Source of the DNA: JAFEDN01 sp965651935
Lineage (GTDB): Bacteria > Pseudomonadota > Gammaproteobacteria > Coxiellales > Coxiellaceae
Length of the DNA stretch: 64,000 nucleotides
Direction: 5' to 3'
Assembly (NCBI GenBank): GCA_965651935.1
Contig: CBFGTC010000009.1
Span: forward strand, 1-64,000
The notes under the pieces are model-generated. The model made no database searches. It had not been told where the DNA came from and worked only from the letters and a program-made list of their open reading frames with translations. This document shows positions 1-8,553 of the stretch, in pieces. Made by a program: the position numbers and the translations under genes. Numbering within the stretch: position 1 is the stretch's first letter; every line of letters starts with the position of its first letter.

Positions 1-3000
1 GTGCCGTTTGTCCTGTGCAGTCATTTGCTCTTGAAGTTTTTTGTAACGCTCTTCAAAGTCAGCTTTGTCTTTTTGACGAAGTTCCTCAGTCTTCTTCATC
101 TGTGCATTTAAATCTAAAATAAGCTTATTTAAGTTAGAATTTTGTTGTTTTAATTCCTGCACTTCTTTATCTTTTTCTTCCAGGCTTTTTTCGAGTTTCT
201 GAATTTGAATATCTTTTTCATCTATTTTTTTAACTAAAGTAGATGTATATGTCAATGCCAGTGAATTCGGGAAATAACCCGGAGTTTCAGGTTCCATCAA
301 AGCGGGAAGGGCCGTATTGAAACTAATGACTGGGGAAGAGATGTAATATGGAGTCACTCGACAGTTACACAAAGCAGCGATTTGTTTCACTATATCGGGA
401 TCCTTAGAATTAGTGAAAGTTAATGTAGGAGGAGGAGTGTGGCCGTTTTTAGACGTTATTTTTAAAACTTGGTTTGAAAATGCATTTAAGTTATCAATAT
501 TAAATGGTTCCAGAATATCATACTTATTATTTATTTGGGTTTTTTCAATGACGCCTCCGACAGCTTTGCCTTCCGCATCAAGAGTTTTATATTCAAGATT
601 GTTTGAATTTACTTTTTTGATATAAAGAACACCTGATTCAAGGGTTGAGTCTGAGCTTTCCGGCATTGCTTGAAATTTGAATCTTCCTAAATACCAGGGT
701 GGAATGATTGAAGATAAAATCTTGGCGCGGGAAGTGTGCTTTGCTTCAGAGGAAGCTTTTAAAATGTCATCCTTCCGAAGCGCTAAATTATTTAAATTAA
801 AAGGCTTCGGGGCTGGTATCGTTGTCAGAATGTCTGTTTTTGTTTTATAAGTAGAAACTTTGACTGTGTAAGCAATTTTTCCATTTATCTCTTTTAGATA
901 CAACTTTCCAAATTCCAGGTCTTTTTCCTTTGGCCCCATCAAACAAAGGTCATATTCTCTAGTGCGAAATTGGGCGTAATACCAGCTTTTATTATTAATC
1001 CACTGCGCGTCTACCGTGAAGTTGTCGTCATTAGGAATAAGGTAAATAACCCCTTCCTGTGGCTTAATAATATTCTTTTCTAAGTCCATTATATAGGCTA
1101 GTCTACAAATCGTTATATGACAGATCGGTTCACCATGGGGGGCAATTTGTTTCATTAACACATGCATTTGCTTAGCGATTTTCAATAACATCGAATCCCC
1201 GCCATGACGCAAACTGAATAAACCTGTGGGAAAGGTTTTTTCAGATAAAATTTTACATATTTCTGCGCGGAGAACCTGGTCATTTTGTTGATGGGCTTTT
1301 TTCAGGTATTCGTTCAGGACATTTTTTACTATTTTTAAACGATGGATCTTTCCTCTTTTAATGGCGGCAAATTGAATTGGACTCTGAATCTGTTGGGTGG
1401 ACGTTTTTAGAAAGTTGATAAGGCCGGTAATGACTATGTAACTGACTTCGGTTTCAATCGGTAAATTTTGAAAACCTTGAAGCAGCAAATCATAATTTGC
1501 ACTCAAGCTTTCGTCCTGTTGTTGGTTTTCTAGGAAATGAGTTAAGTCAGCGAAATGCCAAGAGCTGACCTTTTCATGATTCAAGGCTGTAAAACAAGCC
1601 TCTCTCATGAAAAGCTCTTTGATAATAAGTAATAAGTATTTAGGCGGCTTCGCATCTTCCTGAATGTAATATTGCCGATATCGCAGCAAAGCCACATGCA
1701 GCAAGGTATTTCCTGTGGATGGTTCTCGGATGTCGCGCAATGGTGAAAAATCGATTTCTGTAGACAGTAAAGATTTCATCAAACGATTAATCAACGGGCT
1801 GAAATCCACAGTTTCTCCTGAAAAACCAAGCCAGTCTGACAAATAGTCGTTTTTAGGGAGGTGTTTACTAAGCCACTGAGTGGAATCATGTTGGTAAGCA
1901 TCACACAAATCTGCTGGCTTGAGTAAGGCCGGTTGTGGTGAAGGATGATGATTTTTTTCTTTACGCATCAGCATATCGCTAAGGGATTCATCAGAGTAAT
2001 GATCACCGAAATGAGTGTCTACTTTATGTTCAATATGGCGAAACACTTTTTTCAAATAGCCATCTTTCTCAAACTGATCAAGCGCGGTTTTACGAGTCAG
2101 CATATCGTTAAAAGAATCTTCGGGATGATGATGACGGAAGCTGGTAGCCATTTCATGTCTGATATGGCTGATCAGTTTTTCCCAATTCCAATCCTGATAA
2201 AAATTATCCAGCACGGAACTGCTTAGAAACTGGTAGGTGAAGCGTAATAATAAATTGATTCTTTTTTTGAGGCGGATTTGAATAAAATTATTGTCTTTAT
2301 CCAAATAAAAGTGATCGAATTGTTTAGAGGATTGCTTATCGGCTTGGCTTGCTAATGCTTTGTGAATATTTTTAAAGTATTTGGTTTTAATCATGTTAAA
2401 TAAGTGGTCCCGCATTTGGTCCTTAAGTGAGAAAAATATCTCGCCTCGCTCATTAGCGCTGCAACTTAACCAAACCGCTTTTGCTTTTAACTGTTTCTCT
2501 TGAAAATATTCTTTCGATTGTTCCGAGTCCTTTGGCAGAAGGGGATTAATACATTTTTCTTCTAATAATCCCTCCAATATACCCTCAGTTCGTCGCAAAT
2601 TCTTAATATGGAATTTTCTGGCCTCATTTTCGGGAAGTTCTTCCTCATCCTCTGTTGAGCTTTTAGAGTCACCGCTTTCTTTGTTTAACTCCAATTGAAT
2701 TTCCTGCAATGTTTTTTGCCATTTTGTTTGGGCATACAGCATTACTCTCTTGTTATCCTCCCCTTCTAAGTTAGGTATAAAATCAATTAAATCTTGTAAA
2801 ATTTGATTTTCATATTTTTTGATGACGGCAATATCACTGGAAGGATTTGTCCAGGCTTTACCATTGGCATATTTTTGTAAGTGTGGGCCTAATAATGTTT
2901 TCACCCATGGAAAATATTCTTTTTGATAAGTAGCGCGAAGGATGGCGTCTACAGTTAAATAAAAATATTGTTCCGACCATTGCTCACGTTTTTTCTGCTT

Positions 3001-6000
3001 CATATTATTATTGACGTCACATAAAATAGTGGGAAATTTTTGGATTAGGAAATGAGCTTTTTTTGCAGCAATTTCTTTATAAACAAGGGCTGGTATTTTC
3101 TCGCTGGCAACCGTCGTGACTTGTGAATCACTAAAAAAGCAATGCATTTTTTTTGAATCTATTTCTTTGTAAATCCCAGCTGGCGCCTGATTTTGAGGTA
3201 ATGGATGATAATAACGATTGGCGTCCAGCCTGTCATAATGATTTTGGCCATCAAACTGAACCGCGACTGTGGTTTTTTCATCTGCATTTAAAATCTCCGG
3301 CTTTGCGCCGGCGCAAGGATAGTAAAGGATGCTCACATGAAAAGCCTTAGCGATGATCGTCAATTCACAAGGTAACAACCAAGTGCGTGGTTGACAGACA
3401 AAATCAATGTATTCTTTACGCATATCTTCGGAAATTCGATTAATCCAATCAAATTCCTGCAATTGATTATATTGTTGAAAGCCGGCCCAGAGATCCGGTA
3501 AAGATAATATTCGTGCCGCTAACGTGCTGTCCTCGGCGTTTAGGGCGCTGTGAAATTGATGAAGGAAAGAGTCTGAATTCTGTAGACCGTGATTTTTATG
3601 GATGTAATCTACAATTAATGGGTACTGTTTTATAGTATCATGAAATTTCTGCCAATTTTTTCGATGTTTTTCGTCGTCGGCTAAGGAAAAAAGCTGATAT
3701 TCTTTTTGCAGGGATTGTGTATGCGGTCCCGCATTTGAGCCGGCCATGATCAACGCGATGACTCCGTCTGCAATGAGTTGTTGTACTGTTGGAGAGGCGC
3801 TTTGGGTCAGAAGAAAATCTTTTAATTCTTTACGGCGCTGGGCTATTTCTTGACAATAAATCTGTTTAGAATCGGGGTCCCAATTTCCCAGGATGGCGTG
3901 CAAAGGACAATCTCCACCTGCACCGGTTTTCATGGGAAGCATAAATAAGCGCCTTTCAGTCAGCATGGTGAGTGGAAAATGCTGTTTCTCTTCAGAAACA
4001 TCCAGTTTCAAGTGGAATCGGCGGTCAAGTTTTTCTGATAATTGCCATTCTCCGTATTTAACCTGGCCATAAATAAAAAACTCATCCCCTTTTTGAATGA
4101 TAAACGGCAGGCTATTAGAACCATTTGGAATAATGTATTTTCTTATTTGTTCCATATCCATTGGCTGTTCATCTTTAATGATCACATGATGAAAATCGTA
4201 TTCCCCGGAATGGACCGGTTTAAGTTCTGATTTTGGGAACGATAAATCTTTGAACGCTTCTGCATTTAAATCTGCGGTTATTTGCCAGTTGCCTTTCTCG
4301 TTCCTGCCATAAAGACAATAATTTTGGTTTTGTTTAATGAGAATGGGTTGGGAGAAGGTTTTAAATAAATTGACCTCTATTTTTATATCTTGACTAATCG
4401 ACATTAACTGAAGGTCGTAGCCTCCTAACTCTAAAGACAGTTGTTTTTTATCAAAACGACTGTGATAATAAGGCTCACGCGAGTCAACTTTTAAGGTATG
4501 AAATGTAGTTAGACCGCACAACATGGTGATTTGTTGAACTTTTAACAAATCCTGAATCACTATTTTGAAGTCTTTTTGAGTGGGAAATGCGAGTTGGATT
4601 TCTTGTAAATTGGTTAACAACGCTTGACAGGAAGGCCCCTTGACATAGGTGACTTTATTGCCGTCTTTTATAATAATTTGCGACAGATCTTTACTGACTG
4701 ATTGATAAATCTCTAAAGTGTTATCATCCGACTTTTTCTCCTTTTCATCTAATGCCGACTTCGGTTCTCCGGTTTGTAGAATAATCTTTTCATAAGGACT
4801 GACTGCTAACAAGTGTCTTGTCTTTAAAATTTCTTCGGATGAAGATGAATCCGGATTAAAATAATGGATAGGCTGTATTTTCGTGGCGTTGACGTGCTGC
4901 CAGATCACTAAAATTTCCAGATTTTTAATAGCAGCTGCATCCACCAGTGAAGCTAACGCCATGGTCTTTCCTTCCGAATTTTTACCAGACAGAAGCGTCA
5001 TTTGTGGTGAGGAGAAATTCTGCGAGGCTTCTAATCCTAAAGAAGTTTTTTTGACTTCCATTGGATATTTTTTCTCTTCTATTTTGATAAGGCCGTTATT
5101 TTTATCTTTTATCTGTGAAATAAAATCACGGCGTTCTTTCAAATTTTTTTTTACTTGAGCCTGGGTGTAAATGACAGGAAAAATTTCTTTTAATGCATAA
5201 GGGGCATCAGGCGCCAATCTATTATGAAGACACCATCCTTTCTCAGGATGTTTATAGATAATCTCTGTTGTATCAGTAGGGTCAAGCGATACTTTACTTA
5301 GAGCTTTGTTGAAATCTGAAAATTCCACGACCTGAAGGCGGGCGCCCAATTTATTTCCTAAAAATTTCTTTCTGATCGGCGGGGAATTTAAAAAATGATG
5401 CAAATCCTGCCGTGCGTGTTGCAGCGCCATCCATTGGTTCATAAACTGAATATAATTTTCTTCTTGTAAGATGGATTTTTCAGGGTAACGATAGAGTAAG
5501 TATATAAACGCATACCCCTGTAATGAACGTAATTGTGTATGGTTGAGTGCGGATAAATTTTTTTCTTCACATTGATTGATTTGTTGGTTAATAACTGATT
5601 TAATGTTTTTTATAGCTTTATCGATATTTTTATCTGGAAAAGCCTTGGCGTCGAAAGTATTCGACTCCTGGATTTCCTGAAGAATTTTTTTGATTATATG
5701 AAAAAAGTGATTTTCGGCCACCTCGATCTTTTCCGAGAATTTTGTTATGTCGGTAAGGATAGATGAATTCAATGGCAAATTGCCGTGTTTATAATGATGA
5801 AAAATTTCCTCAGTGATGATATCGTCAAGGTATTTTGTGGACTCTTTTCGTTTTTGAATTATTTCTTTAATATTAAAATTATCAGACTCGGAAGTTGATG
5901 TTGTGAGAAATCGTTTTAATTCCAGAATTTTTTGAGGACTAAGGCCCAGGGCTTTAGCTAACGATTGATTTTTATTTTTTATAGAAAACTGATATTTAGT

Positions 6001-6033
6001 ATCGTTGGTAATTCCTATGATTTGATCTCGCAT
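1..6033 (-). CDS. Giant OTU-like cysteine protease protein, 3' end outside window
   Basis: One open frame of 2011 codons runs without a stop from the ATG at 6033 to the left edge, so the protein is longer than what is visible. An AGGAG at 6041-6045 lies 7 bases before the ATG. The segment GAGGDCPLHA (Cys709, Asp708) resembles the Cys loop of OTU deubiquitinases, and QNHYDRL (His932) resembles their C-terminal His motif. The roughly 220-residue gap between them is longer than in compact eukaryotic OTUs and recalls Legionella OTUs with an inserted helical lobe. Before the protease are two similar beta-rich segments with GxWQ cores (Trp583 and Trp663). After it come an acidic linker, a 30-residue motif present twice (about 1286-1315 and 1329-1358), an ankyrin-like GNTLLHVALL near 1441, and a coiled coil from about 1933 to the visible end. 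No signal peptide is seen. I infer a secreted effector that acts on host ubiquitin. OTU assignment is moderately sure; substrate is unknown. Confidence 0.75.
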   Translation of the reverse strand, partial: MRDQIIGITNDTKYQFSIKNKNQSLAKALGLSPQKILELKRFLTTSTSESDNFNIKEIIQKRKESTKYLDDIITEEIFHHYKHGNLPLNSSILTDITKFSEKIEVAENHFFHIIKKILQEIQESNTFDAKAFPDKNIDKAIKNIKSVINQQINQCEEKNLSALNHTQLRSLQGYAFIYLLYRYPEKSILQEENYIQFMNQWMALQHARQDLHHFLNSPPIRKKFLGNKLGARLQVVEFSDFNKALSKVSLDPTDTTEIIYKHPEKGWCLHNRLAPDAPYALKEIFPVIYTQAQVKKNLKERRDFISQIKDKNNGLIKIEEKKYPMEVKKTSLGLEASQNFSSPQMTLLSGKNSEGKTMALASLVDAAAIKNLEILVIWQHVNATKIQPIHYFNPDSSSSEEILKTRHLLAVSPYEKIILQTGEPKSALDEKEKKSDDNTLEIYQSVSKDLSQIIIKDGNKVTYVKGPSCQALLTNLQEIQLAFPTQKDFKIVIQDLLKVQQITMLCGLTTFHTLKVDSREPYYHSRFDKKQLSLELGGYDLQLMSISQDIKIEVNLFKTFSQPILIKQNQNYCLYGRNEKGNWQITADLNAEAFKDLSFPKSELKPVHSGEYDFHHVIIKDEQPMDMEQIRKYIIPNGSNSLPFIIQKGDEFFIYGQVKYGEWQLSEKLDRRFHLKLDVSEEKQHFPLTMLTERRLFMLPMKTGAGGDCPLHAILGNWDPDSKQIYCQEIAQRRKELKDFLLTQSASPTVQQLIADGVIALIMAGSNAGPHTQSLQKEYQLFSLADDEKHRKNWQKFHDTIKQYPLIVDYIHKNHGLQNSDSFLHQFHSALNAEDSTLAARILSLPDLWAGFQQYNQLQEFDWINRISEDMRKEYIDFVCQPRTWLLPCELTIIAKAFHVSILYYPCAGAKPEILNADEKTTVAVQFDGQNHYDRLDANRYYHPLPQNQAPAGIYKEIDSKKMHCFFSDSQVTTVASEKIPALVYKEIAAKKAHFLIQKFPTILCDVNNNMKQKKREQWSEQYFYLTVDAILRATYQKEYFPWVKTLLGPHLQKYANGKAWTNPSSDIAVIKKYENQILQDLIDFIPNLEGEDNKRVMLYAQTKWQKTLQEIQLELNKESGDSKSSTEDEEELPENEARKFHIKNLRRTEGILEGLLEEKCINPLLPKDSEQSKEYFQEKQLKAKAVWLSCSANERGEIFFSLKDQMRDHLFNMIKTKYFKNIHKALASQADKQSSKQFDHFYLDKDNNFIQIRLKKRINLLLRFTYQFLSSSVLDNFYQDWNWEKLISHIRHEMATSFRHHHPEDSFNDMLTRKTALDQFEKDGYLKKVFRHIEHKVDTHFGDHYSDESLSDMLMRKEKNHHPSPQPALLKPADLCDAYQHDSTQWLSKHLPKNDYLSDWLGFSGETVDFSPLINRLMKSLLSTEIDFSPLRDIREPSTGNTLLHVALLRYRQYYIQEDAKPPKYLLLIIKELFMREACFTALNHEKVSSWHFADLTHFLENQQQDESLSANYDLLLQGFQNLPIETEVSYIVITGLINFLKTSTQQIQSPIQFAAIKRGKIHRLKIVKNVLNEYLKKAHQQNDQVLRAEICKILSEKTFPTGLFSLRHGGDSMLLKIAKQMHVLMKQIAPHGEPICHITICRLAYIMDLEKNIIKPQEGVIYLIPNDDNFTVDAQWINNKSWYYAQFRTREYDLCLMGPKEKDLEFGKLYLKEINGKIAYTVKVSTYKTKTDILTTIPAPKPFNLNNLALRKDDILKASSEAKHTSRAKILSSIIPPWYLGRFKFQAMPESSDSTLESGVLYIKKVNSNNLEYKTLDAEGKAVGGVIEKTQINNKYDILEPFNIDNLNAFSNQVLKITSKNGHTPPPTLTFTNSKDPDIVKQIAALCNCRVTPYYISSPVISFNTALPALMEPETPGYFPNSLALTYTSTLVKKIDEKDIQIQKLEKSLEEKDKEVQELKQQNSNLNKLILDLNAQMKKTEELRQKDKADFEERYKKLQEQMTAQDKRH

Positions 6034-6085
6034 TGCTATTCTCCTGAATTAAAGTTATTGTTTTTTAAAATCTTGCGCTGTATAT

Positions 6086-6115
6086 ATTATAATAAATTAA
6101 TATCCTTATTTGTAA
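6086..6115 (-). promoter_or_regulatory. Putative promoter of the giant gene
   Basis: Reading the minus strand, a perfect TATAAT (6086-6091) is preceded at 18 bp by TTACAA (6110-6115). This would start transcription about 45 bases before the ATG at 6033. The -35 match is weak, so the call rests mainly on the -10 element and position. Confidence 0.35.
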
Positions 6116-6262
6116 GATTTTATCTCCAGGTCGTGTAGGAAAACTTTAAAACAATGACCGAGATGTTGGTAAATCCTAAACTTAAAGCAGCGGTTTGGAA
6201 AGAGATTAAAAAATTTATGAAACTCTCTTACGCTAATAGCGATTTATTTAACACGAGTTTTT

Positions 6263-7699
6263 CTAAGCCAGTTTTTTCTTTAAAATGTCATTCACTTGTT
6301 GAGGGTTAGCTTTGCCTTTGGTGGTTTGCATCACTTTACCCACAAAGAAAGCAAACAATTTATCTTTACCGGAACGGTATTGCGCTACTTGTTCAGGATT
6401 GTTCTGGATGATTTCATCCACGATTTTTTCGATAGCAGAGCTATCGGAGATTTGTTTTAAGCCTTGTTTTTCAATGATCACATCGGCTTCGCCTTCACCT
6501 TGCCACATGGCGGCGAACACTTGTTTGGCGATATTATTCGAAATGGCGCCACTGCTAATATTTTTTAACAAGCCCGCTAATTGATTGGCGCTGACGGGGC
6601 TGACTTTGATATTTAAATTTTCTTTATTGAGCGCGGCAGCCAATTCACCATTGACCCAGTTGGCAATTATTTTGGGGGAAACTTCGGGAGCTTGTTTTAT
6701 CACGGATTCGAAATAATCTGCGATTTCCCGAGTAGATGATAACAAATTAGCATCGTAAGCGCTAAGTTGATAATCCGCTTGGAATCGTGAACGTTTAGCC
6801 CATGGCAGTTCAGGTAAAGAATTGCTAATGGTTTCAATAAAATCATCGGTGATGACTAATGGTAATAAATCGGGGTCAGGGAAATAACGGTAGTCGTGGG
6901 CTTCTTCTTTGCTGCGCATAGAACGAGTGATGCCTTCTTGAGCGTCGTATTGGCGTGTTTCTTGGATAATAACGCCGCCGCCTTCTAAGATATCGATTTG
7001 ACGTTGGATTTCGTAAATGATCGCCTGTTCTACGAAGCGGAAAGAATTTAAATTTTTCAATTCAGTGCGAGTGCCGAATTTGGCCGCCCCTTTTAAGCGC
7101 ACCGAGATATTTACATCACAGCGGAACATTCCTTCTTGCATATTCGCTTCGCTGATCCCCAAATAACGGACCAAACTGTGTAAAGTTTTTAAATAAGCCA
7201 CGGCTTCTTTGGCAGAGCGAATATCCGGTTCAGATACAATTTCTAAAAGGGGAGTCCCAGCGCGGTTAAAATCAAGCCCAGTGGCGCCAGCCATGCCTTC
7301 GTGCAGCGACTTGCCTGCATCTTCTTCCAAATGAGCGCGGGTAATACCAATAGCTTTTTCACTGCCGTCTTCCATTACCACATTTAAAACTCCGGAGCCG
7401 ACAATCGGTAAAGAATGTTGGCTGATTTGATAACCTTTAGGCAGATCAGGGTAAAAATAATTTTTTCTAGCAAAAATTGAACGGCGATTAATTTTAGCGT
7501 GGATACTCAGCCCGAACCGGGTCGCCAATACCACGGCTTGGCTATTGAGCACCGGTAAAACACCGGGTAGAGCCAAATCTACCGCGCAAGCTTGAGTGTT
7601 AGGTTCAGCCCCATAAGCACATGGAGCGCCAGAAAATATTTTTGATTTAGTGGCCAGTTGAGTATGTACCTCAAGGCCAATGACAGGTTCCCATTCCAT
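6263..7699 (-). CDS. gatB: Asp/Glu-tRNA(Asn/Gln) amidotransferase subunit B
   Basis: GatB is the kinase/tRNA-binding subunit of GatCAB, which converts Glu-tRNA(Gln) or Asp-tRNA(Asn) to the amidated form in the cytoplasm. The 478 residues are the usual length. The N-terminal EPVIGLEVHTQL, the signature LEEDAGKSLHEG near residue 127, RCDVNISVR, and the C-terminal YqeY-like domain are all visible. Most bacteria encode gatCAB as one operon; here gatB is on the opposite strand from gatC and gatA and is separated from them by a DUF2141 gene. The start ATG at 7699 gives the canonical MEWEPVIGLE. Confidence 0.97.
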   Translation of the reverse strand: MEWEPVIGLEVHTQLATKSKIFSGAPCAYGAEPNTQACAVDLALPGVLPVLNSQAVVLATRFGLSIHAKINRRSIFARKNYFYPDLPKGYQISQHSLPIVGSGVLNVVMEDGSEKAIGITRAHLEEDAGKSLHEGMAGATGLDFNRAGTPLLEIVSEPDIRSAKEAVAYLKTLHSLVRYLGISEANMQEGMFRCDVNISVRLKGAAKFGTRTELKNLNSFRFVEQAIIYEIQRQIDILEGGGVIIQETRQYDAQEGITRSMRSKEEAHDYRYFPDPDLLPLVITDDFIETISNSLPELPWAKRSRFQADYQLSAYDANLLSSTREIADYFESVIKQAPEVSPKIIANWVNGELAAALNKENLNIKVSPVSANQLAGLLKNISSGAISNNIAKQVFAAMWQGEGEADVIIEKQGLKQISDSSAIEKIVDEIIQNNPEQVAQYRSGKDKLFAFFVGKVMQTTKGKANPQQVNDILKKKLA

Positions 7700-7775
7700 A
7701 GTGCTAATCTAACACAGGCTCCCTTGCCAATACTAGTGGGTTTAATATAATATCATCTCAGGATTTGGAGGATGT

Positions 7776-8246
7776 ATGAAATTGAAAGCTTTTTTACTAA
7801 CGGATTTGTTATGTTTGTTATTGTGTTTGCCGCTCCAGGGATTCGCTGCCGGTAAGGACAATGAGGTAGGTGAGCTCAATGTAGCGGTGTCTAACGTCAG
7901 AAGCGACGAGGGCGTGATTCGAATTGCCTTATACAATAACGCCAAAGCGTTTGAAGCGAAAGATCCTGGTGGAAGCATGGCATATCGCCGTGCTCAATTG
8001 CAGATTAAGCAGGGTGAAGCATTTTGGAAAGTGCAAGCGCTGCCTTATGGTGTTTATGGCGTAAAATTGTTTCACGATGAGAATAATTCAGGGAAATTGA
8101 CCCGCAGTTTTGTGGGCCGCCCGACTGAAGGAATTGGATTTTCCAATAATCCTAAAGTCACTTCCCATGCTCCCAGTTTCAATGAAGTGAAATTTACCAT
8201 TAAACAAGCGAAAACAACGATTAACATTAAAATGATCAACCCCTAA
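7776..8246 (+). CDS. DUF2141 family exported protein
   Basis: The 156-residue product starts with a clear Sec signal peptide (MKLKAFLLTD, hydrophobic to about residue 24, FAAG cleavage region). The mature part matches the DUF2141 (COG4704) pattern: RIALYNNAKAF, LPYGVYGVKLFHDENNSGKL, and PTEGIGFSNN. These are small beta-sandwich proteins of the periplasm or outer surface with no known activity. The ribosome site GGAGGA (7767-7772) fixes the ATG at 7776. The gene is 5 bases upstream of gatC and probably cotranscribed with gatCA, an unrelated partner. Confidence 0.85.
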   Translation: MKLKAFLLTDLLCLLLCLPLQGFAAGKDNEVGELNVAVSNVRSDEGVIRIALYNNAKAFEAKDPGGSMAYRRAQLQIKQGEAFWKVQALPYGVYGVKLFHDENNSGKLTRSFVGRPTEGIGFSNNPKVTSHAPSFNEVKFTIKQAKTTINIKMINP

Positions 8247-8251
8247 ATTTT

Positions 8252-8545
8252 ATGAGTTTAACATCAAAAGAAGTTGAAAAAGTGGCGCACTTGGCGCGTT
8301 TATCTATCGATAGCGCTGAAATCCAATCTCTAACTCAGGATTTAGATAATATTCTTAACCTGGTTGGAAAAATGAATAGCATTGTCACTGAGGAGGTAGA
8401 GCCTATGGCTCACCCCTTAGAAACCTTCCAGCCTTTGCGCAATGATGTCGCCACCGAAATCAATCAACGCGAATTATTTTTACAAAATGCCCCGCAATCT
8501 TTAATGGGGTTATATATTGTGCCTCCTGTCCTCGATCTGGAATAA
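8252..8545 (+). CDS. gatC: Asp/Glu-tRNA(Asn/Gln) amidotransferase subunit C
   Basis: GatC is the small subunit that tethers GatA to GatB. The 97 residues show the family pattern: KEVEKVAHLARLSI, a helix with LDNILNLVGKMN, then VEPMAHPLE and LRNDV. There is no convincing Shine-Dalgarno site; the start lies 5 bases after the DUF2141 stop, so translation is probably coupled. gatA follows after 8 bases. Confidence 0.96.
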   Translation: MSLTSKEVEKVAHLARLSIDSAEIQSLTQDLDNILNLVGKMNSIVTEEVEPMAHPLETFQPLRNDVATEINQRELFLQNAPQSLMGLYIVPPVLDLE

Positions 8546-8553
8546 AAAATATT

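Noticed and set aside
1945..2226. Plus-strand ORF with an apparent internal duplication
   Set aside because: It is antisense to the repeat in the giant minus-strand gene; its duplication is the mirror of that repeat, and it has no ribosome site.
4883..5158. Plus-strand ORF of 91 codons
   Set aside because: It lies fully inside the giant minus-strand frame, which is far longer and has a proper start; no family pattern is seen.
6154..6309. 51-codon plus-strand ORF between the giant gene and gatB
   Set aside because: It runs into the gatB 3' end, has poor ribosome-site spacing and no recognisable product.
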